64,000 bases of DNA from the NCBI GenBank assembly GCA_029959085.1, contig JARWIR010000002.1:62984154-63048153 (forward strand), written 5' to 3'. The notes beneath the pieces were generated by a model. It was not told the origin of the DNA and did no database searches. It saw only the letters and a list, made by a program, of their open reading frames with translations. Positions 24,360 to 37,177 of this stretch are shown here, in pieces (positions within the stretch are counted from its first letter, which is position 1; every line of letters begins with the position of its first letter). The position numbers were made by a program, and so were the translations under genes. Source of the DNA: Nemophila menziesii. Lineage: Eukaryota > Streptophyta > Magnoliopsida > Boraginales > Hydrophyllaceae.

Positions 24360-25344
24360 AATTAAGAAGATAATATATAAAAAAAGAATACACACCTTCT
24401 TAAAAGTTCTCTACTGTGTGATGACTAAATTTTTAAGAGTTGTGAAAAATTTGCCTAGAACCACAAAACAAATGCACAATATATTAGAATATATTAGAAT
24501 AGATGATGGATTTGGTTTTAGGTGTATATAAAATGTTATACCTGAAAGTTGTGAAACGTGGTAAAACGATAAAATGACCATTATATGATATATATAATTG
24601 AGCCAAAATAATATGGTGGGAATTTAATTTTTCATTTATAATTGGAGGAAATAAAGGTAGAGTTAAAGAAGTTTGAGTTAGGTACTTAAGAGATAATCAG
24701 TAAATAAAATATCAGATAATGTAGTTTATATTTAAACTATGATAAACATGTATGATTCTTGTTAAAGATAAAGATTAAACTTATAAGATGTTGTAGAAGA
24801 CAATCATTGGAGATAAATATTAAATAGTGTAGAATATATTTAAACTAGAAGTTAGATAACTCTTCACTCACGAAAATTAGTCATCAATTATTTGTATCTT
24901 TACCATTCTTAATTTTACCAACAATATTTTCTAATATTTTTGCCTTATAGCTCTGTTTTTAAATAACGTGTATAGGGAGTAAAAGAGATATTTTTTGAGC
25001 AATTTGTAATATTGACTATTCAAATCCCTATTGAAGAGTATAGTATGTATAAATAAACATGCTCAATTAAAATGTAAAATAGATATATTACTTATGAATA
25101 TCATTATATCATTTCGGAATCGTACTACTATATTGTTCTATGATGGTTTTATCCTCTCATACATGCAAGTAAAATTTAAGGGGATCAAAACATCAAACGA
25201 AATAATCATTAAAAAATTCCAAAAAAGACCAAGCATACAATAAAATCAACCTATGTCGTGAGCTCATAGTCCTCATAACCCCAATAACCCTTTTAATATC
25301 TAACTTAACCCTCTTACATATCTTTTCAAATAAAAAAACAACAC
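24360..25344. other. gene-free AT-rich stretch
   Basis: No coding or repeat signal recognised between the local duplication and the start of the unit array. The open frame at 25031-25243 is lysine- and isoleucine-rich low-complexity translation without recognisable features. Confidence 0.45.
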
Positions 25345-27817
25345 ACTGTTTTAAGGTAAGAAATTATGCTATAAAACCTTTTATTCTGGTAATCATAATC
25401 ACATTAGATTCTTTATAAGTACCATACGAGTTATTAAGTAAATTAAAAGGTTTTTTTAATTAATTTGGCTAAACTTGATAACTGTAATTAAGAATTGAAT
25501 ATATTTTCTTTCATGATGTCTTTAATGTATAATTTTACAATTCTTTTAAAGAAACTGGAATTGGTTATTTAATGCATTTGATAGAATCCACACATATTAA
25601 ACTTTCAATAATATTAGCAATTAATGGATTTTATTCATATATCAATAAATTATAGTAGACTTGGATAACACCATTTGTTTCCCACTTTTTTCCTAATAGC
25701 TCAAATTTACAACTCTATTCTAATATTCATCCAAATTTTAAAAATACTCTTTAATATTTCAAAAGTTCAGATAAATCTTAATATTTATAAAGAAATATCA
25801 ATACATACTATTATATAACTATTAAAATATCAAAAATTAATTTATCATGCGATCACGTGGTACCCTTTTATGTTGCAGTTAATTTAAAAACGATATACCT
25901 TTAAACTTAACTTGAAATCTAAAACATGATGTCGTAGGAGTAAAATAGTACACTGAAATATTTAAACCAAAATAAAAAAATACTATATATATAAAAGTTT
26001 GACATAATAATAGGCACTCAAAATGCATTATTTGAGATTAGTAATATAATATGCATATCTTGGTTTTCTTTAAAAAACTAATATAGAGTGCTTGTATATG
26101 TATAGTGAATTGACTTATATATGATATGGTAAAAGAGAACTTAAAATTTAATTTGTTCAAAACAAAATCATTATCTTAGCATGATAAAATCATCATTTCA
26201 TTTCAATTATATGTGTTAAGAAATTAATAATGTTAACTTATTTTACTATATTATGTCACATGCACACAGTATAGTAAACTATGTTTATAGGAAGAATGCA
26301 ATCCTTATCATGCTAAGATAACGATTATGTATTCAACAAATAAAAAATCAATTACACTTGTACAATTTTTTATATAATTCAATTATCAACACATATACAA
26401 GCACTCTATATAATTTTTCAAAATAAAACAACAATATGCATAATATATTAATAATATTGAATAATGCATTTTCATTTCTTAATATTATATTAAACTTTTA
26501 TTTATATATTGAACAAATAAAACATTAATTACTCTTGTACAATTTTTTTATATAAACACTCTATATAAGTTTTCAAAATAAAACAAAAATATGCATAATA
26601 TATTAATAATATTAAATAATGCATTTTGGGTTTCCTATTATTATATTAAACTTTTATTTATAATATATTTTTTATTTTGGTTTAAAATATTTCAATACAC
26701 TTATTAACCCCTGCCACATCATGTTTTACATTTTCCATGTTTAGTTCCAAATGTTTATGATTTTTAAATTAAATTTAAAAAATTGGGTACCATTTGATTG
26801 TCTTATACAACAAATAGTATTATTTGAAAATAAATCAACACATTATTTATTTCATGTATCTTTCAATAATTGCACTTTATATTATAGTCCTTATAAATGT
26901 TCATCAAAAATAAAATATAAAAATATAGATATATAATAGGTATTCCAAAAAAAAATATCTATAAGTTATTTAATGTTTAATAAAAAAAATAATATACAAA
27001 AATTAAAAAATTAAAATAATATTAAGAATATTTAAAAATATCCATAAACCCAAAAATGTTGCTTAGTGGTTGTTGGTTTAAATTTAACTTGTAAGTAATA
27101 AAATCATGATTGTATACCTTAGTTAATTGCTACATGCAAAACATAATAACTTGTCTAAGTTAATAAATAAAAAATAAATCAAGTAATTAATAATTATTCA
27201 GTCTAAATATACTAGGATTTTCTTATGGGCCAAAAAATAATTAAATTTCATGGAGAATAATTTTCTATAGTAAAATAATAACTTTTCTAGCTGTTGTGAG
27301 GAAAATACATATAAATTCAAAAAATATTTCTGTTGCATCTACTAATAATTCATAAAATTGAAAGACACTATGATTTAATTATATATCCAATCATGAAATC
27401 AACTCTTACTTACAAAAAATATGATAATAAGACCTACAACATAGTTAACCATTCCTGAATGTTTGTGTGATCTCTCGGCCTTCAAGTTTAAGTCAAACAA
27501 AAGCACATTCAATATTTTTATTCAAATGCAAAAAAACCTAAAAGGAATAGGACAAAAAGTATAACTTTCAACTAACAAGCACAAATTAATAGTCAAATAT
27601 AATACAATTTAATAAGGGTAATTTGGTAAAAACATATATATTGTAAATTAAAATTAAAATTATTAAAGTTTTATAATCCATTCAAAAAAGGGGTATTTAG
27701 TAAAACATATATATTGTAAATTAAAATTAAAATATTAAATGTTTTCAATAAAAATTTATTAAATTATAAAACTTACTTAATGAAATATATCTATATAATC
27801 AATCACTTAATATAATT
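25345..27817 (+). repeat. tail part of a ~7.3 kb repeat unit (first unit of the array)
   Basis: Colinear with 34825-37177, the tail of the full unit. Shared landmarks: TTTTAAGGTA.GAAATTATGC (25352), GCGATCACGTGGTACCC (25850), ACATGATGTCGTAGG (25925), CTTATGGGCCAAA (27221), TGTTTGTGTGATCTCTCG (27461) and CACTTAATATAATTATATG (27804) at the junction to the next unit. It includes a foldback palindrome, listed separately. Sequence left of 25345 no longer matches. Confidence 0.8.
25852..26800. repeat. large foldback palindrome (first copy)
   Basis: The left arm from GTGGTACCC (25857) through AAAACATGATGTCG (25922) and GTGCTTGTATATGTATAG (26088) is answered in reverse complement by CTATATAAG/TACAAGCACTC (about 26397), ACATCATGTTTT (26716) and GGGTACC (26785). 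The tip lies near 26262. The right arm is longer because about 150 bases are tandemly duplicated (about 26338-26510 and 26511-26660). No coding content. A foldback or long-TIR non-autonomous transposon is the likeliest origin. Confidence 0.75.
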
Positions 27818-28020
27818 ATATGAATATAAAAACTAGGATTTTCAAATAAAATCACATCTAAAACCTATTATGAAATCCTAGTGTGTCTCATTTATAGATA
27901 TTTTTGAAGCCATGAAGCAAGGATTTAGAACCATAACTATAGCAAGCATATCAAATCTGAAATAATTGAACATTATTCAAAACCAGACTATCAAGGTTGA
28001 AAAATTGTTTGTATACAAAA
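27818..28020 (+). repeat. head fragment of a repeat unit, with unoccupied copia target
   Basis: ATATG (27818-27822) followed by AATATAAAAA and AGGATTTTC matches the unit starts at 4714, 42929 and 47611. Here the tail of one unit runs straight into the head of the next without a copia insertion. After about 200 bases it is broken by a different copia fragment. Confidence 0.75.
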
Positions 28021-28770
28021 GGAGTATGTTTTGTCGTTGGGAAGAAAATAAAAAACTTATTTAACCCGAAGTACCATATCTTAGGAATATTAATACAAGA
28101 CCTGATATAACATTCTCCAAAAAAAAATTTAAATGATTAAATTATTCACCAATACAAAGACACTTATATTGTGTCAAACATGTACTTTGTAATCTTTTAA
28201 GAACCACTAATATAGGATTATTATACTCAAGAAACTCACAATAATGTTCAATTGGATACGCAAATGCTGGTTATGTATCTAAAACATGCAGAGGGAGATC
28301 TCGTACTTGATAATTATTTAAATATGTAGTTATCCTTTCATTTTATATAGAACATGGAGAATGTGTTTGATTAAATTATTTGGTTCAACATATTTATAAT
28401 CAATGCCATCAATCAAACAATGAAAATTCAACCATACTGTACAAAGATTATTTTGCATGTATTTATAAAATAAAGTAAAAATATATTTAATGTGAAAAAA
28501 TCAAGCATATTTCACCAAAAAATTTCTTTATGCATGAGCTTTTAAAGAAAGGGAGGTTGGCATCTATTAAATTTAATCAATTGATAACCTTGAAGACTTG
28601 TGCCACGAAAATGTTTAAAAGATTAATATAATATTTTGGGATGCTTTGACTTAGATATTTATCTTAACTTGTACAGATGAAGGGGAGATAGTACTTTTTA
28701 CACTCTTTTTCCTTTGACTAAGATTTATCCTACCATCATGTTATTTTATGAGGCCATGTCAAGTCCATAT
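28021..28770 (+). pseudogene. copia RT/RNase H fossil of a second family
   Basis: Readable pieces follow the order of a copia pol C-terminus: PEVPYL-like then NTRPDIT (about 28065-28110), NIGLLYS (28210), IGYANAGYVSKT matching the family IGYADAGYLSDP (28250-28290), KHISPKFF-like (about 28500-28525) and the family SDNLADLFTK-like stretch (about 28580). The post-pol sequence with GAAGGGGAGATAGTA and TTTTTCCTTTGACTAAG (28678-28725) is typical of copia 3' ends. It is heavily decayed. Its wording differs from copies A and B, so it is another family. Confidence 0.6.
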
Positions 28771-29566
28771 TTAAAATAATAACCAATGTAAAGTGTTAAT
28801 ATGATAATTAATATGTATAATATTTGTTCTTATTTTTGTTATGCGTGAATAAAGAATAGGCACGCTTACTCATGTAGACACCCAAATAAGCCAGAACTAA
28901 GTTACTCAAATTTGAGAGAAATCAAACATTGTACCTCCCAAAACTGAATGAAAAAGTCTTGTTCAGTTAAGCTAACCAGTTAACCAATCTCGTTATTGTA
29001 TATTACAAATAATAGTGGAAATGTTTGTAACTTCAATATATATTCGTTTGCAACATATTCTTAGTTCTTATATTATTGCATCGTTAACATGGTAGTGTAA
29101 GGTTTTCATTTTCATATATAAAGGTCACTTGATCAGTTACCAATGATACACCCTTTCAAGCTTAAAATCATCAATCTCCTTATGTTTATATACTTACTAA
29201 TATTTTACGTTTTATGAGATAGAAATTGACCCTCATTAATGCATGATGGGTTAAAAATACAAAAACAAAACAACACTAATTTTTATTGAAAATTGTTTGG
29301 AACACTGAATAAAATGAAAATACAAGGAAATGATCGCCCAACACGTGACAAAAACAAAAAAGAACTAACAAATTCAAACAAATAAACAAACAATATTTCT
29401 AACATCCGCATGTTACTATATAAATCACATGAACAAACCAGACTTCATAAATTCTAACGTGATGTGTCTTCCATGCAATTCTTGACAGTTTATTTCATTC
29501 AAGACCTTTGCGTTATCTCTAGTAACATAATAATCTATGTATATAAGGTTCATATCTGGATGTCAA
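28771..29566. other. unassigned stretch, possibly the remains of a copia LTR
   Basis: No coding signal. It follows the 3' end of a copia fossil, so part may be its LTR, but no inverted TG...CA ends or second LTR copy were found. Confidence 0.35.
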
Positions 29567-30498
29567 CTAATAAAAAGTAGGATTTTCAAATAAAATCGTA
29601 TCTGAAGACTATTATGAAGCCCTAGTATGCCTCATTTATAGCAATTTTTAAACCCATTAAGCAAGGATTTAGAACCTTAACCATGGTAAGCACATCAAAT
29701 CTGAAATCGTTGAACATTATTAAAAAACCAGTCAAGAAAATTGTTTGGTTAGAAAATTACCTGAAAAATGATTTAAAAATTGAATATCATTGATCATGCT
29801 CTTTTTTCCTAATCATTTTAGAAAAGAAGGATCAGATATCTGAGGTTGAGAGAGATAGGCGGAATATAAGATAGGTTTTGTGAGAGACTGTGATAAAAAA
29901 TGAAAAGTGTAGGTCTTGAAACAAAGTAACGTGTCATCTTATGGGCTAAAAATAGAAGGCTGGAAGAAACTCATGGTTTGGCGCGAACCAAAGAAATGAA
30001 TTTTAGGACCCTGTGGGGCCATCGATTGGAAGGGTCAGTTTTACGGGTATACTTTGTTACATATTTAGAAAATGTTGTATAAAAAGTAAAAAATAAATTA
30101 TAGACAAAATAAGTTAAAAATATAACTAGACTATAAGTATAAACTTAAATCGGACACTTTTAAATTTTATTGTAATCTTTAACTTTTAAAAAAAAAAATG
30201 TAAATTTGATTGTTTATAAATTTATAATTCCTTTGGTTAAATACTCAAAATATCATTGAACCTCATTCTCCTTATCCTAAGAGTCCAACTCTTTTTATGC
30301 ATTAAAAGGTTCATACATACTTTATATTTGTTTAATCATCGAAATATTATTTTGTTTGATAATTTTATACAAGAATATATTTGTTCTTTCAACTATATGA
30401 TTAATTTAGTCACAAACGAGTGGATCTGAAGACTATCATATTTTAAAGAAACTCCATTTGTAGTGTTGGTAACTGTATTATCATATAATATCATTCTT

Positions 30499-30798
30499 TT
30501 TTTTTTTTTTTGATGACGAGGGTTCCCGGGCTTACACCCGACTAGTCCCCCGGGAGATATGACTGCCTCCCCAACCATACCTCCAAGCAATCAGAACTAG
30601 GTTGCCCATGTTCTGGGGAGGGTTTCGGACCTTGGAAACTTTCCAAACATAATAACTTTCTTCCACTTGCGGGATTCGAACCATGTACCTCTCACTTGAG
30701 AGAACTTTTTCAAACTTTAATAACTTTCTGCCGCCTGCGGGATTCGAACCCTGTACCTCTCACTTGAGAGACTGGCCAAATGAGCTAGCTCACCTGGT
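30499..30798 (-). mobile_element. tRNA-derived SINE with 15-bp target duplication
   Basis: Read on the minus strand, it begins with a tRNA-like head: an A-box-like TGAGCTAGCTCATTTGG and a perfect B box GGTTCGAATCC. It ends in a poly(A) tail (poly(T) at 30497-30511 on the plus strand). The direct repeat TATAATATCATTCTT at 30484-30498 and 30799-30813 is the target duplication; equivalent positions in units A and B are empty. The B-box region is duplicated in tandem (about 68 bases, B boxes at 30671-30682 and 30739-30750). This is an RNA polymerase III-type retroposon that depends on LINE enzymes. It is not a functional tRNA gene. Confidence 0.9.
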
Positions 30799-32032
30799 TA
30801 TAATATCATTCTTGTCTGAACTAAAAAAATATTATTGGCACCCCAAAACAAAAAAACTCAAACTTATACACATTCTTATGATATTGTGAATATGACACTA
30901 AAAAGATGACCACGTTTGCAAAAAATAAACAAACTTTTATGTCATTAATTCAAAGTTGCTTACATCTTGTGACGTATTATCTGTATATAATTCCATACAT
31001 ACATATATAAATAAAGAGTGACCATAATTTAATTTAGCTAAAAATACCCAACTGACATTCAAATTTATATACAAAAACTTTCAAAATTACTTAAGATACC
31101 CCTACTATATATGTGGATTAACTTAAAATTAAAAAACACGTTAATAAAAAACAAAGAAAGTCTAAAATACCGAAACAAACACCATGAATTCTCGCCCCTC
31201 TTTCCCAGCCTTTGTCCTTCAACAACACCCGTTCACAGTGTTACTCCAACAACATTGAATTACCACTCCATTCATGGAGCCACCCCAGCACTATCATTGT
31301 CACATTTTATCCATCACCATCAAAACCACATCAAATTCTCTTTATCTCGTACGATGTTAAATGAAAGAAGGTTTCATCCCAAAATTTTCTTCCTGGGTAA
31401 ATTCGTCAAATGTTACATATATAGAAGTAGGTGAATCACCACCTCCTTTTAATACTCACCAGCACTATTGCTCTATGTTTACACGACTCATAGTTGCAAC
31501 CCACCCTCCCTCTATAACCACAATTACCACCATCGACCTCTATGTAACCCCATAAAACCACGACAAACGCGATATCTATATTCAACGTCAAAGACTAAAA
31601 ATTCTCTTTTTCAATTAATCAAATGATAACATTGGTATTGCATAAGTAGTGTTCGATAAAATTACCAAGCCATTTTCAAATTTATTTTCCCCTTTTATCG
31701 GTAATTCTATCCTTTGGACTCCATTGCCAATTAATAGGATTTCTCTTCTATCAGCGAAATTGAGTCTAGGATTTCACTTCTAACTTTAAAGAAATTTACA
31801 TGTAATGACATTTCTCTTCTCTGCTAATCATTTAAAATTATATATGGAATAACAGATTGATTTTGTGAGACTCTAATTTAATCAAATGTTAGCATTCTTC
31901 GTCTGAATCTCCTATTCGATAATTCAACATTTACCATTTTACACTCTTTCTGATAAAATCAAATAATTTAAATCAAATTCACTTGGTAAATATATGATTT
32001 TAAAATTTAACGTATAAATATAGGGGGTTATT

Positions 32033-32510
32033 GAAGAAATCTTATGGACTAGAGAAACATAGACTTGCACGTCCAACAAATATGTGGTACAAGATATATT
32101 GATCAAAAGGGGACGATATGAGTTATGATGAGTTTGAAACAATGTTGCAGATGTGGGGAAATAATGAGTTTGAGGTATAAACCTATTGAATATGATTTTT
32201 CTATTTTAAATATGTTAAATTTAATTAACTTAAAGAACAACCAAGATCAGTTGCGGGAAAAAAGAATAGAGATAAGGAGGGACATCCTTACAAATAGCTA
32301 TCAACGGTTGTTGGATGTAATGTTTATCGTATTTTTTATCGTTTACCTTGAAGAATAATATATTCATATTATTAACTCATGTTTTGGTTTTTTATAGGAT
32401 CTAGAGGAAGAAAGAACAGAGTTTCAACATGATTCATTGGCCGATCGTTGCACTCATACACATACCCCGCAATTTAGAAGTGAAAGAAGAAGCCCGAGGT
32501 AGCTAAATTT
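32033..32510 (+). pseudogene. conserved exon-like block of unknown identity (full unit)
   Basis: Equivalent of 6852-7330. The second piece (about 32238-32357) is open here and reads NNQDQLREKRIEIRRDILT onward. The third piece (about 32398-32510) reads DLEEERTEFQHDSLADRC onward. The first piece carries one extra base compared with unit B. Possible splice boundaries are GAG/GTATAAAC (about 32176) and TTAAAG/AACAACC (about 32235). The family is unrecognised; it could be a gene fragment carried by the unit. Confidence 0.35.
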
Positions 32511-33589
32511 TATAGCAAAATTGGTTTGAAATAGAAGGTAGATTAGAAGGATTAGTGATTCCATCAACGCATGGTAAGCTAGAATGTTGTGTGCAGATTA
32601 ATAATTATAATTTTTGACTAACAATTTTCCTCAGCAACGGGATTCTAGACGTGCATCATATATAACCTTTTTCTTATTTGTGTAGATAAATAATATTTTT
32701 TTTATTTAGTCGTTTATAATACTTATGACCCCCTCTTTGTCATTTTTACAATAAATCTTTACTAGAATCGTTAGGAAATTCTATAAGTTCCACTGGAGCA
32801 TAGCTAACAAGTGCTTAGTACACAACCTTTTGTTCATCTTGTTTAAAGATTTCTTTACCTTACACACTGTTTACATACGAAACCTTATTGAGATAAAAAC
32901 TCTAGTGTAACTAAATTAATTTCATAATTGCAGTATAAAATAATTAAACAAAATCATATTGGATGATTTATCAAATATAAACATAACCAGTGCCTTTAAA
33001 TACACATAAATATGAGTTGATTCTTAGGATAAGGAAAATGAGGCTCAAAGTTGTTTTAAATAATTAACCCATGGAATTATAAATTGATAGACCATAAATT
33101 ATATATTCGGTCATTTTTACATTAAAGATAATTATAAAATTCGAAGGTTTTTGGTTTAAGGTTATTTCATTAGTTTACTTATATTTTAAACTTATTTTGT
33201 CTATTATTTTGTTTATTATATTTGTTACACAATATTTTTTTCAACATGTATGATAAGTGTATTATTTTTTAAATCAACAATTTTTAAGTTTTATATCTAA
33301 TGGAATATTTCTTTTATTTTATTCATTATTTTTTTATATCTTTATTTTTTAAATTTTCATAATATTATTCAATATTTTGAATTTGTATATATTATTTTTT
33401 ATAATACTAAATAATTAACTTATAGATCTGTTTTTTAGAATTCCTTTTAGATTTTGTTTTTATATTTTATTGTCGATATCTTTTTATATGAACTACTATA
33501 TAAAGTGTATTAGAAAAAGATACATGAAATGAATGTTGTGTTGATTTATTACAAACCTATTTTTTGTTTGATTACTATTGTGTTGATTT

Positions 33590-34420
33590 ATTACATATAT
33601 ATTTAATTATTATATATAAAATATATATTTGATAATACTACTTAGTATGTCACATAATACGTATGTCTATGTCATATAATAGTAATAATAACTCACTATA
33701 CATAATTGAAATGTAATAATCATCGATCTTGATCATGCTAAAATAACGGTTTATGTGTATTGAACGAATAAAATATTAAGTAATCTAGTATAATTTTTTA
33801 TATAAGTCAATTATAAATTTTTAAAAGAAAATAGATATATAAATAATTAATTCATAATCTCACATAATGAATTTTGAGTACCTAATATTATATATGTTCA
33901 TCACACTTTTATTTTTTTAATATATTTATTATCTTCGATTAAAATATTTTAATTTACCTTTTTACCCCACAACATCATGTTTTAGATTTTCAAATTAAGC
34001 TCCAAATATAAATGATTTTCAAATTTATGGCAAATAATTGGTACCACGCATTATAAAACAATCAATGATATTTTAATAATTATATAATAATAAGGGCTAG
34101 TATTAATTATTTTTATATATATAATTATCTCTTATCAATTTTTGTAATATTGTTGAGTAATTATAAAATTTTGATAAATATTAGGATCGAGTAGTTAAAT
34201 TTGAGCTAATGAAAAAGAAATTTGTCAAAAAATGGAATTACCAAAGTTATTTCCATTCTCTAGTATATTCATAAAATCCATTAATCTCTAATACAAGAGA
34301 AGGTTTTTTTTGTTCCAAACATAAGTGAAAGTTGAATATGTGATGATTTCCATGATATGTATACGGCAGCTAATTTTAATTTCTTAATTAAAAGAATTAT
34401 AAAGTATACATCTAAAGAGA
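33590..34420. repeat. half copy of the foldback element
   Basis: 33960-34065 matches the right arm of the palindrome at 35765-36110 (ACATCATGTTTTAGATTTTC, then TTGGTACCA). The part at 34075-34400 is the reverse complement of 35030-35280 (for example CATTAATCTCTAATACAAG against CTTGTATTAGAGATTAATG). The foldback family is therefore present more than once within a single unit. Confidence 0.65.
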
Positions 34421-35282
34421 TCTTGAAATAAAATATATCCATTTCATATAAAAGTTAACATTTTTATTCAGGTTAATTAAATATACTTTTAATCTACCTA
34501 AATAACACACATCATATTTATTTTAAGAATCTATTTCGATTATAATTAAACTAGTAAAAGGTTATACTGTATAATTTCTTATCATGAAGCACAATCACCC
34601 TTTATGGAGTATAAATTTACTACATCACTCTAAACAATTATTCAAATTTCACAAAAACACATAGAAGTGCGTTGTTTGTTAAAGATATGAAGAAGGATGA
34701 AATTTCATGTTGAAAAACATAAATGGGTGATGCGTATATATGTATATATATATAAAAAATTGGACTATAAATTGTAAATCTTAATTATATATATATACTA
34801 CTCCATAAATGGTCGTCGATTTTTAAGGTAGGAAATTATGCCATAAAACCCTTTATTATGTTAATTATAATAAAATTTAATTCTTTATAGATACGATGTG
34901 TATTGATTAGTAAATTAAAAGTTGTTTTTATTAATCTGGATAAACATGATAACTTTAATTATGAATTGAATATATTTTCTTACGTGATGTCATTGATGTA
35001 TAACTTTACAATTCTTTTGGTTGTTGTATATATCCTCACATATATAACTTTAACTTGTATTAGAGATTAATGACTTTAATGCATATATCGATAAATGATA
35101 TTAGAATTGGATAATACCATTTATATCCCACGTTTGTCTCATTAGCTCAATTTAAAAAAATGTATCCTAATATTCATCCAAATTTAAAATTTCTCTTCAA
35201 TATTTCAAAAGTTTATATAAATCTTAATATTTATAAAAAATATCAATCCTTACTATTATATAACTATTAAAATGTCATAAAT

Positions 35283-36120
35283 TGATTTATCATGCGATCA
35301 CGTGGTACCCATTATGTTGCCATTAATTTGAAAATCATATACATTTAGAACTTAACTTGAAAATCTAAAACATGATGTCGTAGGGGTAAAACAGTATATT
35401 GAAATATATAAACCAAAACAAAAAAGATATGTGTATAAAAGTTTGAAATAATATTGGGAACTCAAAATTCTTTATTTGAGATTATTAATATAATAAGCAT
35501 ATCTTTTTTTTCTTTGGTGAAATTATATAGAATGCTTGTATTTGTATAGTTAATTGACTTATATAAGAAATGGTACAAGAGTACTTGAAGTTTTATTTTT
35601 CAATGTAGAATCGTTATCTTAGCATGATTAAGATCATAATTCCATTTAAATTACGTATGGTTAGACATTCTTACTATTAAAATATTTTACTATATTGTAT
35701 CACACACACAAGTAGTAAAATATGTTAATAGGAAGAATGACTTACCATACATAACTGTGGTGTAATTATCGTCAATCTTGATCATGATAAGATAAGATTA
35801 TGTAATGAACAAATAAAACATTAATTACTCTTGTATCGTTTTTTATATAAGTCAATTATCTACATATATACAAGCACTCGATATAAGTTTTAAAAATAAA
35901 AATATATATGCATAATATATTGATAATCTTGAATAATGCATTTTGATTTCCTAATATTGTATTAAACTTTCATTTATATCATATATTTTTTTGTTTAAAA
36001 TATTTCAATATACTTTTCAACCCTTACGGCATCATGTTTCATATTTTCAAGTTTAGTTCCAAATTTATATGATTTTTAAATTATTTTAACAAAATGGGGA
36101 CCACTTGATTATATTATAAA
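35283..36120. repeat. large foldback palindrome (second copy, nearly symmetric)
   Basis: Arms of about 418 bases meet at a tip near 35702. At the tip, CATTCTTACTATTAAAATAT (35667) faces ATATGTTAATAGGAAGAATG (35720). Outward pairs are ATTGACTTATATAAG (35551) with its complement (35850) and ACATGATGTCGTAGG (35374) with GGCATCATGTTT (36027). The ends carry GTGGTACCC and its partner GGGGACCAC. Non-coding. The equivalent in unit B has been deleted. Confidence 0.8.
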
Positions 36121-37177
36121 ACAAATAGTATTATTTGAAATATATCATATATGTAATAAATCAACACAGTAGTAATCAATAAATGAATTAGGTTTATAAT
36201 AAAGCAACACATTATTTATTTCATGTACATTTCTATAATTTCACTTTATATAGTAGTCCTAAAAGTTCATCAAACATAAAATAGAAAAATATAAAACATC
36301 TAATTGAAATTCCTAAAAAACATATCTATAAGTTACTTAATGTTTAATTATTAAAGATAATACATCAAACTTAAAAAATTAAAATAATATTAAGAAGATT
36401 TAAAAATATACAGATATAAAATAATATAAATCTGATTAGAAATAAAATTTAATCATTATAGAATTAAAACTATGATACTTTAAAAAAATTAATACACAAA
36501 CTCTAAACGTCGCTCTTTGGTTGGTAAAGTAAATCATGATTTTATACCTTGGTTAGTGGCTACATCCAATATGTAATAAGTTGTCCAAGTTAACAAATAA
36601 AAAAACATTAACTAATTACTAATCATGTCTAAATATACCAGGATTTACTTATGGGCCAAAGCATAAATAAAATTTCATGGAGAATAATTTTCTATAATAA
36701 AATAATAATTTTTCTAACTGTTGTGAGGAAAATACACTTATAAATTTAAAAAATATATCAGTTGCATCTACTAATAACTCATAAAAGTGAAAGACACTAT
36801 GATTTAATTATATATTCAATTATGAAATCAACTCATACTAACAAAACACATGAAAATAAGAGTTATAACATACTTAACAATTCCACCATGTTTGTGTGAT
36901 CTCTCGACATGCAGGTCTAAGTCAAACCAAAGCACATTCGAGATTTTTATTCAAATGTAGGAATATCTAAAAGGAAAAAGGGACAAAAAGTATGACCTTC
37001 AACTCAAAATACAAAGTAATGGTCAAATATAATCCATTCAAAGAAAATATTTTGTAAAATCATTTATGATTTAAATAAAAATAAAAATTATTCATGTTTT
37101 ACTTAATAATTAATTAAATTATAACACTCACTTAATCAAATAGATCTACACATGCAATAACTTAATATTATCATATG

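Larger units (their letters stand above)
29567..37177 (+). repeat. full-length repeat unit (most complete copy)
   Basis: Starts with AATAAAAAGTAGGATTTTC and ends with the ATATG at which copia copy B is inserted. Removing the roughly 315-base SINE insertion leaves about 7.3 kb, my estimate of the ancestral unit. The head matches 4714-8325 and 42929-46560. The tail matches 25345-27817 and the end of the unit at 42929-47610. It contains an exon-like block (32033), a half palindrome (33590-34420) and a full palindrome (35283-36120). No intact gene was found in it. Confidence 0.8.

Noticed and set aside
30671..30750. tRNA genes, suggested by two perfect B boxes
   Set aside because: No cloverleaf or anticodon arm can be built. 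The B boxes lie in a SINE with a poly(A) tail and target duplications.
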